Below, piece by piece: positions 21,701 to 28,948 of a stretch of 64,000 bases of DNA (positions are counted from its first letter, which is position 1; the number at the start of each line of letters is the position of its first letter). Source of the DNA: Bacteroidaceae bacterium. Its GTDB lineage: Bacteria > Bacteroidota > Bacteroidia > Bacteroidales > Bacteroidaceae. Location of the stretch: contig JAFUFK010000016.1 in NCBI GenBank assembly GCA_017469925.1, positions 1-64,000 of the forward strand, in the 5' to 3' direction. A program made the position numbers and the translations under genes. The notes below the pieces were generated by a model. The model was not told the origin of the DNA. It saw only the letters and a list, made by a program, of their open reading frames with translations, and searched no databases.

Positions 21701-21799
21701 CTCACTCATGTAGGGTGCCTCCGAGACAACGCTGCCGCTCTCATACGCGGCCACCACCGTACTCTCGTCGTTCTCAGATATCAAGTCGTAGAAAGCCAT
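18728..21799 (-). CDS. hsdR: type I restriction enzyme, R subunit
   Basis: A 1,023-aa HsdR with an N-terminal nuclease domain (catalytic D and E-x-K in YDVTILVNGLPLVHVELKRP). Two RecA-like translocase domains follow, with Walker A HTTGSGKTLT near residue 320, DECHRS in motif II and FTGTPIF in motif III. A helical C-terminus probably contacts the methylase. It cuts unmodified DNA after ATP-driven translocation. Length is normal and the gene looks intact. It lies downstream of hsdS but is separated from it by a toxin-antitoxin pair on the opposite strand, so it probably has its own promoter in the AT-rich 21800-21890 gap. Confidence 0.95.
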   Translation of the reverse strand: MAFYDLISENDESTVVAAYESGSVVSEAPYMSERHLEDQFVAQLQTQEYDFLSATTEAELIGNLRRQLEALNEVKFTDSEWQRFFSTCIAKPNSGIMEKTRVIQEDPRFNFTFDNGDMKNIMLLDKQNIHQNRLQVMRQYTPTGGAARNRYDVTILVNGLPLVHVELKRPGVDIREAFNQIKRYNRETMWADSGLFEYVQIYVISNGTYTKYYSNTTRDLHLKEEDERARRGRVVSNSFEFTSWWTDARNRRITMLADFTSTFFVKHTLLSVLTRFCVFTVDNQLMVMRPYQIAATENILKRIKVAYNNKLYGSRDAGGYIWHTTGSGKTLTSFKTSLLASKLPYIDKVLFVVDRKDLDYQTMREYDNFQKDAANSNTNVAILERQLNDPTCHIIITTIQKLSILVKRKREMEVFSQQVVMIFDECHRSQFGEMHAAITKKFRRYYIFGFTGTPIFSANANLGGRADKTTTAAVFGERLHTYTIIHAISDKNVLPFHLEYIRTMREREGVEDAVVEDIDRERIMRDPKYIGNIVTYIIQNFAKKTKRNSTYQVKDQRLHGFNSIFATASIDAAKLYYDEFKRQMADMPESERLKVAMIYSYGANEEDPLDGELLDENPEDTSILSQTDKDALQACIDDYNRMFGCKFDLSANGFQSFYKDVSKQMKNRELDLLIVVNMFLTGFDAKTLNTLWVDKNLRMHGLLQAYSRTNRILNSVKNCGNIICFRNLEQATNDALGLYGNEEARGVVLLRTFDEYYSEGYIDEKGKHHPGYRDVVETLHEQYPLPVGTGVMGEEAKKDFIKTYSYILKLYNILSTFDEFEGRELLGEQERQHYTSAYLELYHEFKDREKAEATDVNDDIVFEIELIKHDEISIDRILHLVQEYADGHMKDKQIVAKIRDFVNASPDLRNKKDLIERFIESVTSGSNVGTSWTAYIKQRKEEELRKIIEEERLKPTETRNFMTMAFRNGFMSISGIAFAQILPPISRFAKDNRREEMRQRVFERLSAFLDKYKDMGQEEEAGW

Positions 21800-21833
21800 A
21801 ATCAGGTTGTTTTGTGCTTTTATTTCTTTTTCT

Positions 21834-21865
21834 TTTTTCTAATTACGAATTTATCTTTATCTTTG
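21834..21865 (+). promoter_or_regulatory. promoter of the toxin-antitoxin pair
   Basis: TATCTTTG at 21858-21865, 20 bases after TTTT at 21834-21837 (one base off TTTG). The antitoxin ATG is at 21890. The stretch is very AT-rich compared with its surroundings. Confidence 0.6.
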
Positions 21866-21889
21866 CAGCAGAATTAAAGAATCAGAACT

Positions 21890-22129
21890 ATGACTGCCGT
21901 ACAGTTGAATGCAATGAACGCCGAACTCTTCGGAGCACTCCAGACGATTTCGTCAGACGAAAGCCTGATGAAGAAAGCCGTTCGTGCCCTGAAGCGTATT
22001 GCCTCACAAAGTACTAAGGCTGAAAACACGATGTCAATGGCTGAACTGGAGGAAATCGTCCGCCAAGGTGAAAAAGAGATTGCAGAAGGAAACCTCCAAC
22101 CCATAGCCATAGAAAACCTATGGAAGTAA
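21890..22129 (+). CDS. antitoxin of a YoeB-type toxin-antitoxin pair
   Basis: A 79-aa protein with no strong match to a named antitoxin by eye. It has a helical N-terminus (MTAVQLNAMNAELFGALQTI), a Lys/Arg-rich middle (KKAVRALKRIASQ) and an acidic C-terminal helix (MSMAELEEIVRQGEKEIAEG) of the kind that wraps a toxin. The assignment rests on position: it lies immediately upstream of, and overlaps by 10 bp, a recognisable YoeB/Txe toxin gene. It is probably an autorepressor together with the toxin. Confidence 0.75.
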   Translation: MTAVQLNAMNAELFGALQTISSDESLMKKAVRALKRIASQSTKAENTMSMAELEEIVRQGEKEIAEGNLQPIAIENLWK

Positions 22130-22386
22130 TCTTGCTTAAGAAGGCTCGCAAGGATCGTGACTACTGGAAACAGACGGGTAATGTAAAAATCATGAAACGC
22201 ATTACCGATTTGCTTAATGACATCCAGCAGCACCCTTTTACTGGACTCGGTAAACCAGAACCATTGAAAGGCAATCTTCAAGGCAAATGGAGCCGCCGCA
22301 TCACAGATGAGCACCGTATGGTGTATTCCATTAGTAGCGGTTGCATATATGTTTATGTTTTTTCGCTGAAAGGGCATTATCAATAA
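22120..22386 (+). CDS. YoeB/Txe-family toxin (mRNA interferase)
   Basis: An 88-aa RelE-superfamily toxin. Conserved YoeB features are near the C-terminus: GKPEPLKGNLQGKWSRRI (substrate-binding lysines and arginine), DEHRMVYSI, and a final KGHY whose histidine is catalytic in YoeB. It would cleave mRNA at the ribosome when antitoxin is lost. It lies head-on against hsdS (stop at 22386, hsdS stop at 22393). Its setting inside a type I restriction locus suggests a stabilising or abortive role, which is inference. Confidence 0.88.
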   Translation: MEVILLKKARKDRDYWKQTGNVKIMKRITDLLNDIQQHPFTGLGKPEPLKGNLQGKWSRRITDEHRMVYSISSGCIYVYVFSLKGHYQ

Positions 22387-22392
22387 TCTATC

Positions 22393-23436
22393 TTATTCAA
22401 ACGTCAGTAGTTTGTTTCTGTAGTATTCGTATTGTTTCTCGCGCTCCCGGAGTTGCGCCCCCAAGTTCGTAATCGAGGCCTCGAAAGTGTCGAGGATGGA
22501 GACGATGCGGGATTGCTCTTCTATACAGATAATAGGTACAGGATATTTTAGAAGCATCGGTCTCCTTACAGATGTAACAGATGCTGCATAAGCATTCAAC
22601 ATGATGTAATTATAAAATGTTTTCTGCATATAGTAGAAAAAATATTTGGGAGATAAAGCACTGGAAGTAATGTGAATCCTATAAGCCCTTTGGTGTAACG
22701 CATATTTTCCCTCTACATAATGCAAGACCTTTCCAACTCCAACACCATCGCCAGAAGTAATAATTGCCGTTTCGTCAAATTCATATTCATTTTTCCATCT
22801 GACAATTTGCGAACGAACATAGAATGGATATTTCCCATTATCGAGTTCATCTTGTGTATTGCTACTTCCAGTCCCAATTTCTGCTAATTGCTCTAAAGCC
22901 CTCATTTCCACCCCTTCTTTCCCTTCAAGGTCAAGGAGTTGGTCACGATAGTGCTCGTATTGCTTCCTTCGCTGTGCGATTTGCTCTTTCAGGTTGTCTA
23001 TGCTCGCCGTGAAAGTATCGAGAACGGACACAATTCGATCCTGCTCCGAAAGAGAGGGAATGGGGATAATGAAACCAGCAATATCTTTTCCATGAACATG
23101 AGGGACGCCTGCACCTTTCTGCGTTTCAAAGACTCTCTGCTGATTCATTTTTAGCCATTGAAAAACGTATTTATGTAGTAGTTTCTCTGATGGCTCTATA
23201 GTGAAAGCATCAGAAACAAAGATGGGCTGATTCCAATAAGCCACAAAACCAGCATAAGCCCCAGACCCCGCAACTGTTATGCTCTCTCCGGTCCTATTTG
23301 CTTCGTTATGATAATATGAAGGTGTTTGTCCACCAGCAATGACAGGTACAGAGCCTTCAACGGTCTCTTTCGCTGTAATGGTTCTACCTCGATTAAAAGA
23401 ACAAACCTCTCCCAGTTTCTTCCACTCCACCATCAT
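22393..23436 (-). CDS. hsdS: type I restriction enzyme, specificity subunit
   Basis: A 347-aa HsdS with two target-recognition domains, each followed by a conserved helical spacer: EQIAQRRKQYEHYRDQLL in the middle and QLREREKQYEYYRNKLL at the end. Their similarity is the usual internal repeat of HsdS. The target domains are more AT-rich than the flanking hsd genes, as often happens with horizontally exchanged specificity regions. The start overlaps the stop of the preceding small gene by 4 bp. No second hsdS copy, inverted repeat pair or recombinase is seen, so there is no local sign of specificity switching. Confidence 0.93.
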   Translation of the reverse strand: MMVEWKKLGEVCSFNRGRTITAKETVEGSVPVIAGGQTPSYYHNEANRTGESITVAGSGAYAGFVAYWNQPIFVSDAFTIEPSEKLLHKYVFQWLKMNQQRVFETQKGAGVPHVHGKDIAGFIIPIPSLSEQDRIVSVLDTFTASIDNLKEQIAQRRKQYEHYRDQLLDLEGKEGVEMRALEQLAEIGTGSSNTQDELDNGKYPFYVRSQIVRWKNEYEFDETAIITSGDGVGVGKVLHYVEGKYALHQRAYRIHITSSALSPKYFFYYMQKTFYNYIMLNAYAASVTSVRRPMLLKYPVPIICIEEQSRIVSILDTFEASITNLGAQLREREKQYEYYRNKLLTFE

Positions 23437-23837
23437 TTCATTCTTTTAAGATTCTCAATACCTCTCATTAATGCAAACTGACGCATTATGATTTTATATT
23501 CAAAGGTTTGCTTAATGGAAGCATTTTTGCTCAGCTGCTCAATTTTGTGTTGTATGCGTTTTAGTTCTTTAGGGTCAGGATTCCATTCTTGCTTCAATTG
23601 TGCCATTTCGTCCAGCAAAGCATGAAGTTCAACATTGTCATTCACCTTACCCAACGAATATTTGTACAATTCCATTTCAAGTATATCGAGCGTGGTGGAA
23701 TTTTGCAGAATACATAAGTCACGAATGGCGCGAACCTGCTTTCGTGTATCCTTACTGCTATTATAACTTGTCCATGCAGCAATTCCGACTGCGATTATTG
23801 GACTCAATATGGTAGCCCACTGAACTGTCGTATCCAT
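23433..23837 (-). CDS. small single-pass membrane protein inside the hsd operon
   Basis: A 134-aa protein of no recognised family. Residues ~5-25 (VQWATILSPIIAVGIAAW) form one membrane segment. The rest is a charged, mostly helical cytoplasmic domain with coiled-coil character (ELHALLDEMAQLKQEWNPDP, then KELKRIQHKIEQLSKNAS). It lies between hsdM (2-bp gap) and hsdS (4-bp ATGA overlap), so it should be made together with both. The AT-rich composition resembles the hsdS target domains. Its role is unknown; tethering the complex to the membrane or sensing entering DNA is only a guess. Confidence 0.7.
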   Translation of the reverse strand: MDTTVQWATILSPIIAVGIAAWTSYNSSKDTRKQVRAIRDLCILQNSTTLDILEMELYKYSLGKVNDNVELHALLDEMAQLKQEWNPDPKELKRIQHKIEQLSKNASIKQTFEYKIIMRQFALMRGIENLKRMK

Positions 23838-23839
23838 AA

Positions 23840-25402
23840 TTACTCTCCTAATTCTTTAATAATCGCTTCTATTTTCTCATTCAGCTCATTCCCCTCCGCT
23901 ATCAACGTCTGTAATCGGGCATTTACCGCCTCGATGTCTATCACCTCTCGTGTATCCTCCTGCTCCACATACGAGGAGACGGAGAGGTTGCTGTCGTTGG
24001 CCAGAATGTCCCTATTGTTCACCAGACGGGACTTGTAATCTACATCCGCACGACCGAGGTAGGTGTTGAAGATGGTGTCGATGTTGGCGGCGGTCAGTTT
24101 GTTTTTGTTTCCTTCCTTCACGCACTCCGCGCTGGCATCGATGAAGAGCACGCAGTTGTCGGCCTTGCTCTTCTTTAGGACGATGATGCAGGTGGCTATA
24201 CCCACGCCGAAGAAGAGGTTCGCGGGCAGTTGGATGACGCAATCTACATAGTTGTTCTCGATGAGATACTGACGAATCTTCTGCTCTGCCCCGCCTCGGT
24301 AGAGCACACCCGGGAACTCCACGATGGCGGCAGTGCCTGTAGTGGCAAGGTGGTGGAGGATGTGCATGGTGAAGGCGAGGTCGGCCTTCGTCTTGGGAGC
24401 CAACACGCCGGCAGGACTGTAACGGTCGTCGTTTATCAACAAGGGATTGCTGTCACCGGCCCAGTGGGTGGAATAGGGCGGATTGGAGACGATGGCATCG
24501 AAAGGCTGGTCCTCCAGATGCTTGGGCTCGATGAGGGTGTCGCCCAGGCGTATGTCGAACTTGTCGAAAGGTACGTGGTGGAGGAACATGTTGATGCGGC
24601 AAAGGTTGTAGGTGGTGATGTTCACCTCCTGCCCGAAGAACAGGACTTGGCTGGCCTTTTCCGGTCCCAGCACCTTCACGAACTTCAACAATAGGGAACC
24701 CGACCCACACGCAGGGTCATAGACGCGACCGATGCGTGCCTTGCTGGTACAGGCAATGCGGGCCAGCAGTTCGGCCACCTCCTGAGGGGTGAAGAACTCG
24801 CCGCCGCTCTTACCGGCATTCGAGGCATACATGGTCATCAGAAACTCGTAGGCATCACCAAAGGCATCGATGCGGGCATCCTGAAGGTCGCCGCCCAGAT
24901 TCATCCCGCCAATCTTTTGCAGCAACTTGGTCAGCGTCTCGTTGCGCTTGCTGACGGTGGCGCCCAGTTTAGGGCTGTTCACGTCGATGTCGCTGAAGAG
25001 GCCTTTCATGTCCGACTCGCTGTCCGTACCCATCGCGCTGCCCTCAATGTTCTTGAAGATGCGAGCCCGCGTCTCGTTCAGGTTATCGTCCGTCTCGGCT
25101 CGCGCTGCCACGTTCCGGAAAAGTTCCGAGGGATAGATGAAGTAACCCTTCTCGCTGATGGTCTGGCTGCGGGCATCGTCGTCCACATCCTCATCCGAGA
25201 TGGTGGCATAGTCGAAGTCCGGATTGCCCGCCTCTGCCTCAAATGCTTTCAGGTGGGCAGCCAAGTCTTCAGAAATAAAGCGATAGAAGAGGAATCCGAG
25301 TACATAGTTCTTGAAGTCCCACCCATCTACACTTCCGCGCAGGTCGTTGGCAATCTGCCAAATGGTTTTGTGCAGTTCGGCACGTTCGTTAAGGTTTGCC
25401 AT
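23840..25402 (-). CDS. hsdM: type I restriction enzyme, methylase subunit
   Basis: A 520-aa N6-adenine methyltransferase. It has the HsdM N-terminal helical domain (NYVLGFLFYRFISEDL), the SAM-binding DPACGSGSLL motif near residue 230 and the catalytic NPPY in IVSNPPYSTHW. The C-terminal helices (LIAEGNELNEKIEAIIKELGE) contact HsdS. With HsdS it modifies host target sites. It is the first gene of the hsdM-membrane protein-hsdS unit. It begins six bases after a strong hairpin that closes a long structured leader. Confidence 0.95.
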   Translation of the reverse strand: MANLNERAELHKTIWQIANDLRGSVDGWDFKNYVLGFLFYRFISEDLAAHLKAFEAEAGNPDFDYATISDEDVDDDARSQTISEKGYFIYPSELFRNVAARAETDDNLNETRARIFKNIEGSAMGTDSESDMKGLFSDIDVNSPKLGATVSKRNETLTKLLQKIGGMNLGGDLQDARIDAFGDAYEFLMTMYASNAGKSGGEFFTPQEVAELLARIACTSKARIGRVYDPACGSGSLLLKFVKVLGPEKASQVLFFGQEVNITTYNLCRINMFLHHVPFDKFDIRLGDTLIEPKHLEDQPFDAIVSNPPYSTHWAGDSNPLLINDDRYSPAGVLAPKTKADLAFTMHILHHLATTGTAAIVEFPGVLYRGGAEQKIRQYLIENNYVDCVIQLPANLFFGVGIATCIIVLKKSKADNCVLFIDASAECVKEGNKNKLTAANIDTIFNTYLGRADVDYKSRLVNNRDILANDSNLSVSSYVEQEDTREVIDIEAVNARLQTLIAEGNELNEKIEAIIKELGE

Positions 25403-25407
25403 TTTTC

Positions 25408-25745
25408 ACGATAGTCTTTAAGAGCGAAAGGACTATCGTTCGGAGAAGACGGGTCAATGCAATAAGACCTCGGGACACGAAAAAGCGCGGAACCGCTCTT
25501 ATCGATGTCCCAAGGTCCTAGGAATAACCCATTCACGAAGATAAGCCCAGCCCACGCTATCGCGCAGGCGTTGGTACTTATTCGTTTCGTGAGATGCCAA
25601 ATGAATTTCCGAGGTTCAGGGACATCACCGAATATAGCACTAACGCTATGTTATTTACCAATAAGTTTGTGACAGGGATCTCCGCCGAGTATCTTCACCG
25701 CCCTCGAGCAAGGACGATGATTTGTTCCATGTCGTGACAAAGATA
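25408..25745 (-). ncRNA. candidate structured leader or small RNA upstream of hsdM
   Basis: About 340 bases without a convincing gene carry four strong inverted repeats. A: 25408-25419 with 25427-25439, just before the hsdM ATG. B: 25463-25477 with 25506-25520. C: 25534-25545 with 25577-25591, plus an inner stem 25551-25557 with 25568-25574. D: 25634-25638 with 25645-25649. In stem B the two mismatches are A-C on the plus strand but G-U on the minus strand, which supports a minus-strand RNA. A TAnnTTTG box sits at the upstream edge. No hallmark of tmRNA, RNase P or SRP RNA is seen. The rest of the gap (25746-25829) holds nothing recognised. Confidence 0.5.
25738..25745 (-). promoter_or_regulatory. 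-7 box for the hsdM leader transcript
   Basis: TATCTTTG on the minus strand matches TAnnTTTG; no TTTG is seen at the usual upstream distance. It would start the structured leader about 330 nt before hsdM. Confidence 0.45.
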
Positions 25746-25829
25746 CAAATAAATTGAGAATTAAGCGTGAAGAAATAGAAAATATTTTGCCCTTGTGGCC
25801 ATACAATCGGGTATCTCTACTAAGATTTC

Positions 25830-26420
25830 TTACGGCTCGATGCGGGCGAGGAGGTTCTGGGCCGCCTTGCGGACGTGGAGGCTGGGGCTTTGGACGAGTG
25901 AGTGGGCCTGGTCGCGCAGTTCGTCGAGGCTGCGGGGATTGAACTCCGTGCCTTGGATGAGCAGGCGCGTGGCCAGGAGCAGGCCGCAGAGTTGCTTGGT
26001 CTCACTCTCGTCGGCCACCCAAAGGAAGACGAGTTCCGGGGCTTCGGGCAGACGGGCGAAGAGTAGCATGGTGGTGTGTTGGGCTATCTCGGCATTGGGT
26101 ATCAGTTCGGCCCAGAGGTCGGCCAGGTCGGCCGTGAAGCGGTCGGTGGGCATGAGCATGGCGGCCAGTATCTTGCTCTCGCGCACATTCTCGTGCCAGA
26201 GTTGTTGGGCCAACTCGTGCGAGGGCTCGAACTCCTGGGCGATTTCGCGCAGGCGGGGCAGTTCGATGCCGAAGTTGACGTGGTACGAGAGTCCGCCCTC
26301 GCGCATCTGCTGCGAGGCTACACCATTCATGTTGGCGCGCAGTTCGGCTTTGATGGCACTTAAGAGGTTAGAGGTTAGAGGTGAGAGGTGAGAGGGGTTA
26401 GAGGGTGTATTCTTGTCCAT
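25830..26420 (-). CDS. AlkD-like HEAT-repeat DNA alkylation repair protein
   Basis: A 196-aa protein, nearly all helical with HEAT-like repeats, similar to the AlkD-type DNA alkylation repair family of Bacteroidales. Examples are ELAQQLWHENVRESKILAAM and LVQSPSLHVRKAAQNLLARI. AlkD proteins remove bulky alkylated bases from DNA; activity here is not proven. The ATG at 26420 overlaps the end of the peptidase gene by 23 bp; an in-frame ATG further upstream would overlap more. Residues ~9-20 (SHLSPLTSNL) are encoded by 7-bp tandem repeats that could shift the frame if the copy number changed. A later ATG (MNGVASQQM) could serve as an alternative start. Confidence 0.65.
   Translation of the reverse strand: MDKNTPSNPSHLSPLTSNLLSAIKAELRANMNGVASQQMREGGLSYHVNFGIELPRLREIAQEFEPSHELAQQLWHENVRESKILAAMLMPTDRFTADLADLWAELIPNAEIAQHTTMLLFARLPEAPELVFLWVADESETKQLCGLLLATRLLIQGTEFNPRSLDELRDQAHSLVQSPSLHVRKAAQNLLARIEP
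26363..26397. repeat. heptanucleotide tandem repeat
   Basis: Five consecutive 7-bp units (AGAGGTT, AGAGGTT, AGAGGTG, AGAGGTG, AGAGGGG) inside the first codons of the AlkD-like gene. Seven is not a multiple of three, so slippage changes the frame. Confidence 0.85.
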
Positions 26421-28410
26421 AGCGCAGCATTTGTTGTTCGTAGGTTTCGTCGTAGGAGATGATGACGTCGGTAATGTGTCCGTCGGCATCGCGCACGGGT
26501 GTCAGGCGGGGATTGATGAATCCCTTGTAAGGCGCAAGGTTGAGGCGCTCGTAGCGACGGAGCACTTCGGCATGGAGTTCGGGATTGACACGGACGCCAT
26601 ATTGCTCGACGAGTTGGCGGGCTCCCTCCTGGTCGCCCTCGCTCTTGATGCGTTGCACCTCGGCCAGCAGACGGGCTATGCCCTGGCGAAGGGCGGGGTA
26701 GTCACTTATATATAAGAAGACCCCTCTCCCGACCTCCCCCCTTAATGGGGGAGGAGTTCCCCCTGCTGCGGGTTCTCCCTCCTTGTTATGGCTTTGGGAG
26801 AGCGTCCGCAGTTCCATGGCATCGGGGCAATGCTCAAGGAGCCAGTGGGCGATGAGGGCCCGGTTGCGCATGTGGGCCTCCTCTATCTGGTGGCCGGGAC
26901 GGATGCGTACGAGTTGGGTCATCAGGCCGTTGAGCATGTAGCTGTAGTATTGGCCGCGGTAGGCGTCGGCCGAAGGCGTGAGCCCCAGTTCGACGAGTTT
27001 AGGGTCGGCTATGTAGTAGAGGGCAAACAGGTCGGCACGGGCCTCCTCGATGGTGCTACCATAGACACCGAGGGCATCGGCATCGACCCCGGGTAACAAC
27101 TGGCCGCTGCCGTGGCCAAGACATTCGTGGAGGTCGGTGTGGAGGTCGTCGAGCAGTTCGTCGAGGTCGGGGTTGCGTGAGAACTCGGCCAGTGCCTCGG
27201 GATGGTAGAACTCCTCGCGGAATCCATTGCCACGGGCGGCGCGGGCATAGGCCTGCGTCAGGTTGCCGATGGTCACGCTCTTGCTGCCGTGCTCCTGACG
27301 TACCCAGTTGCTGTTGGGTAGGTTGATGCCGATGGCGCTGGCGGGGTAGAGGTCGCCGCCGAGCATGACAGCGCGGATGACCTTAGCCGAGACGCCGCGG
27401 CACTCGCGCTTGCGGAAGCGTGGGTCGATGGGTGAATGGTCCTCGAACCACTGGGCGTTCTGGCTCAGAAGTTCGGTGCGACGGGTGGCTTCGTGGTCGC
27501 GGATGTTGACGTAGCCCTCCCACGATGCTTTCAGCCCGAGCGGGTCGCCATAGACCTCGGTGAAGCCGTTGGTGAAATCGACCTCGCCCTCCGTTTCGTG
27601 TACCCACTCGATGGTGTAGCGGTCGAAGACGTGTAGGTCGCCTGTTTCGTAAAACGCTATCAGCAGGCGGATGACTTGCTTTTGCCGGTCGTTTTCGGCT
27701 ACCTCATGGGCTAATCTTAGCCAGTGGGTGATGCGGTCGATGGCCGGGCCGTAGAGGCCACCGCTCTTGTAGGTGTTCTCGTAGAGATGGCCCTCGGCGT
27801 CGCGCTCGAGCCGGCTGTTGAGACCATACATCGGGGGGCGAGACGGGTCGGAATTGTCGGCGGCTTGCTTCAGTCTGGCATAAAAGTCCTCGGCCTCGTG
27901 CTGGGTGATGCCAGGGGCATAGTAGTTCATGGCGGAGGTCAGGAGCAGGTCGTCGCCTGGGTTTTGATTGACGCGTTTGGGCAGTACGTCGGGGTCGAAG
28001 ATGACGCGCATCAGTTCCTCGTCGATAGGGTAGCCCACCTCGGTGAGCACCTGACGAAGGAAGCCCTCGGAGAAGCCGGGATGGAACTTGTCCATGCCGT
28101 AGTGGTGGTGGATGCCGTTGGCAAACCACACACGCTTGAGGTACTCGGTGAGTGCTTCGCGCTGGTTAGTGTCTTGTGCCGGCGAGGGGGCGGAGGTGAG
28201 GAGGTGGCGATAGGCAGCCTCGAGCATGTGGCGGATGGGCAGGTTGTAGCGGCAGTTCTGGTCCCAAAGAATGTCGCGGCCAGCCAGGGTGGCCTCGCTC
28301 AGGTAGTAGATGAGCGTCTTTTGCCGAAGGGAAAGTTGGTCGAAGCCCGCTACCTCGTAGCGCAGCATCTGGATGTCGGCAAATCGCTGGTCGGTGTATG
28401 GGAAACTCAC
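26398..28410 (-). CDS. dipeptidyl peptidase III (M49 zinc peptidase)
   Basis: A 670-aa metallopeptidase removing dipeptides from peptide N-termini. The M49 zinc site is visible as HECLGHGSGQLL (HExxGH) followed by EEARAD about 50 residues later. The N-terminal region (FADIQMLRYEVAGFDQLSL, then RDILWDQNCRYN) matches Bacteroides homologs. I choose GTG at 28408-28410, overlapping the AraC-type gene's stop (GTGA), because the family starts near there. An ATG at 28461 would overlap by 55 bp. No signal peptide is seen with this start. About 20 residues (EGEPAAGGTPPPLRGEVGRG) near the C-terminal third are encoded by a GC-rich palindromic repeat and look inserted. Confidence 0.9.
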   Translation of the reverse strand: MSFPYTDQRFADIQMLRYEVAGFDQLSLRQKTLIYYLSEATLAGRDILWDQNCRYNLPIRHMLEAAYRHLLTSAPSPAQDTNQREALTEYLKRVWFANGIHHHYGMDKFHPGFSEGFLRQVLTEVGYPIDEELMRVIFDPDVLPKRVNQNPGDDLLLTSAMNYYAPGITQHEAEDFYARLKQAADNSDPSRPPMYGLNSRLERDAEGHLYENTYKSGGLYGPAIDRITHWLRLAHEVAENDRQKQVIRLLIAFYETGDLHVFDRYTIEWVHETEGEVDFTNGFTEVYGDPLGLKASWEGYVNIRDHEATRRTELLSQNAQWFEDHSPIDPRFRKRECRGVSAKVIRAVMLGGDLYPASAIGINLPNSNWVRQEHGSKSVTIGNLTQAYARAARGNGFREEFYHPEALAEFSRNPDLDELLDDLHTDLHECLGHGSGQLLPGVDADALGVYGSTIEEARADLFALYYIADPKLVELGLTPSADAYRGQYYSYMLNGLMTQLVRIRPGHQIEEAHMRNRALIAHWLLEHCPDAMELRTLSQSHNKEGEPAAGGTPPPLRGEVGRGVFLYISDYPALRQGIARLLAEVQRIKSEGDQEGARQLVEQYGVRVNPELHAEVLRRYERLNLAPYKGFINPRLTPVRDADGHITDVIISYDETYEQQMLRYGQEYTL
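26719..26757. repeat. GC-rich palindromic repeat inside the peptidase gene
   Basis: C-rich block, TTAAT centre, then GGGGGAGGAG: same layout as the repeat at 5211-5245 and related to the DUF559-flanking repeats. It is read in frame as part of the peptide inserted in dipeptidyl peptidase III. Confidence 0.6.
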
Positions 28411-28835
28411 TTCTTTGGTTGCTTGTCGAGTTGTGCCTTGCGGTACTCCTTGGGGGTGCACCCCTTTAGTCTGTAGAAGGCGGCGTAGAACGACTGGCGG
28501 TTGCCAAAGCCCACCATCGCGGCAATCTCCTCGATGGACTTGTCGAGATAGCGTTGGTCGATGAGTTTATAAAGGGCCTCGTGGATGCGGTATTCGTTGA
28601 CGAGGCTCGTGTAGTTCTGCTGGAATCTTAGGTTGATGACGGCACTGATATAGCGTGTGTTGGTCTCCAAATCGTGTGCCAGTTGCTTTGCAGAGTAATC
28701 AGGGTCGCGATACTTCTTCTCTACGACAAACTTCTGAAGAATCTTTTCGTAGAGGTCATCAACGAGTTCCGAGTTTATCAACATACGGTACGTTGCATCC
28801 TTCTCTTTCCGCGGGGTAATGTTGTACTTTGGCAT
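28407..28835 (-). CDS. AraC-family DNA-binding protein (single domain)
   Basis: A 142-aa regulator made almost only of the AraC helix-turn-helix domain. The first helix-turn-helix is SAKQLAHDLETNTRYISAVI; the second is SIEEIAAMVGFGNRQSFYAA, followed by the typical FYRLKGCTPKEYRK. No ligand-binding domain is present. It overlaps the peptidase gene by 4 bp (GTGA) and so may control it, but targets are unknown. A promoter lies at 28857-28887. Confidence 0.88.
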   Translation of the reverse strand: MPKYNITPRKEKDATYRMLINSELVDDLYEKILQKFVVEKKYRDPDYSAKQLAHDLETNTRYISAVINLRFQQNYTSLVNEYRIHEALYKLIDQRYLDKSIEEIAAMVGFGNRQSFYAAFYRLKGCTPKEYRKAQLDKQPKK

Positions 28836-28856
28836 GATTTAGAGGTTTAGATGCTG

Positions 28857-28887
28857 CAAATGTAAACATTTTTTTCCGATAAACAAG
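28857..28887 (-). promoter_or_regulatory. promoter of the AraC-peptidase operon
   Basis: TACATTTG (28857-28864, minus strand), 19 bases downstream of CTTG (28884-28887). Start codon at 28835. Confidence 0.6.
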
Positions 28888-28919
28888 TCTTTTCTTATGA
28901 AATATTCGGACAAATGACG

Positions 28920-28927
28920 TATATTTG
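28920..28927 (+). promoter_or_regulatory. -7 box upstream of recQ
   Basis: TATATTTG matches TAnnTTTG, 21 bases before the recQ ATG; the TTTG element is not clear. Confidence 0.5.
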
Positions 28928-28948
28928 CAGCTGAGAAGTCGCAAGGAC

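Noticed and set aside
22393..23436. Phase-variable hsdS by inversion
   Set aside because: Only one hsdS is present, without a recombinase or inverted partner; the two internal similar helices are normal for HsdS.
25408..25745. tmRNA, RNase P RNA or SRP RNA
   Set aside because: No tRNA-like ends, no RNase P core sequence and no SRP tetraloop motif could be found on either strand.
28430..28480. Another GC-rich palindromic repeat (GGGGGTGCACCCC)
   Set aside because: It encodes the normal AraC-family residues KGCTPKEYRK, so the palindrome is probably chance.
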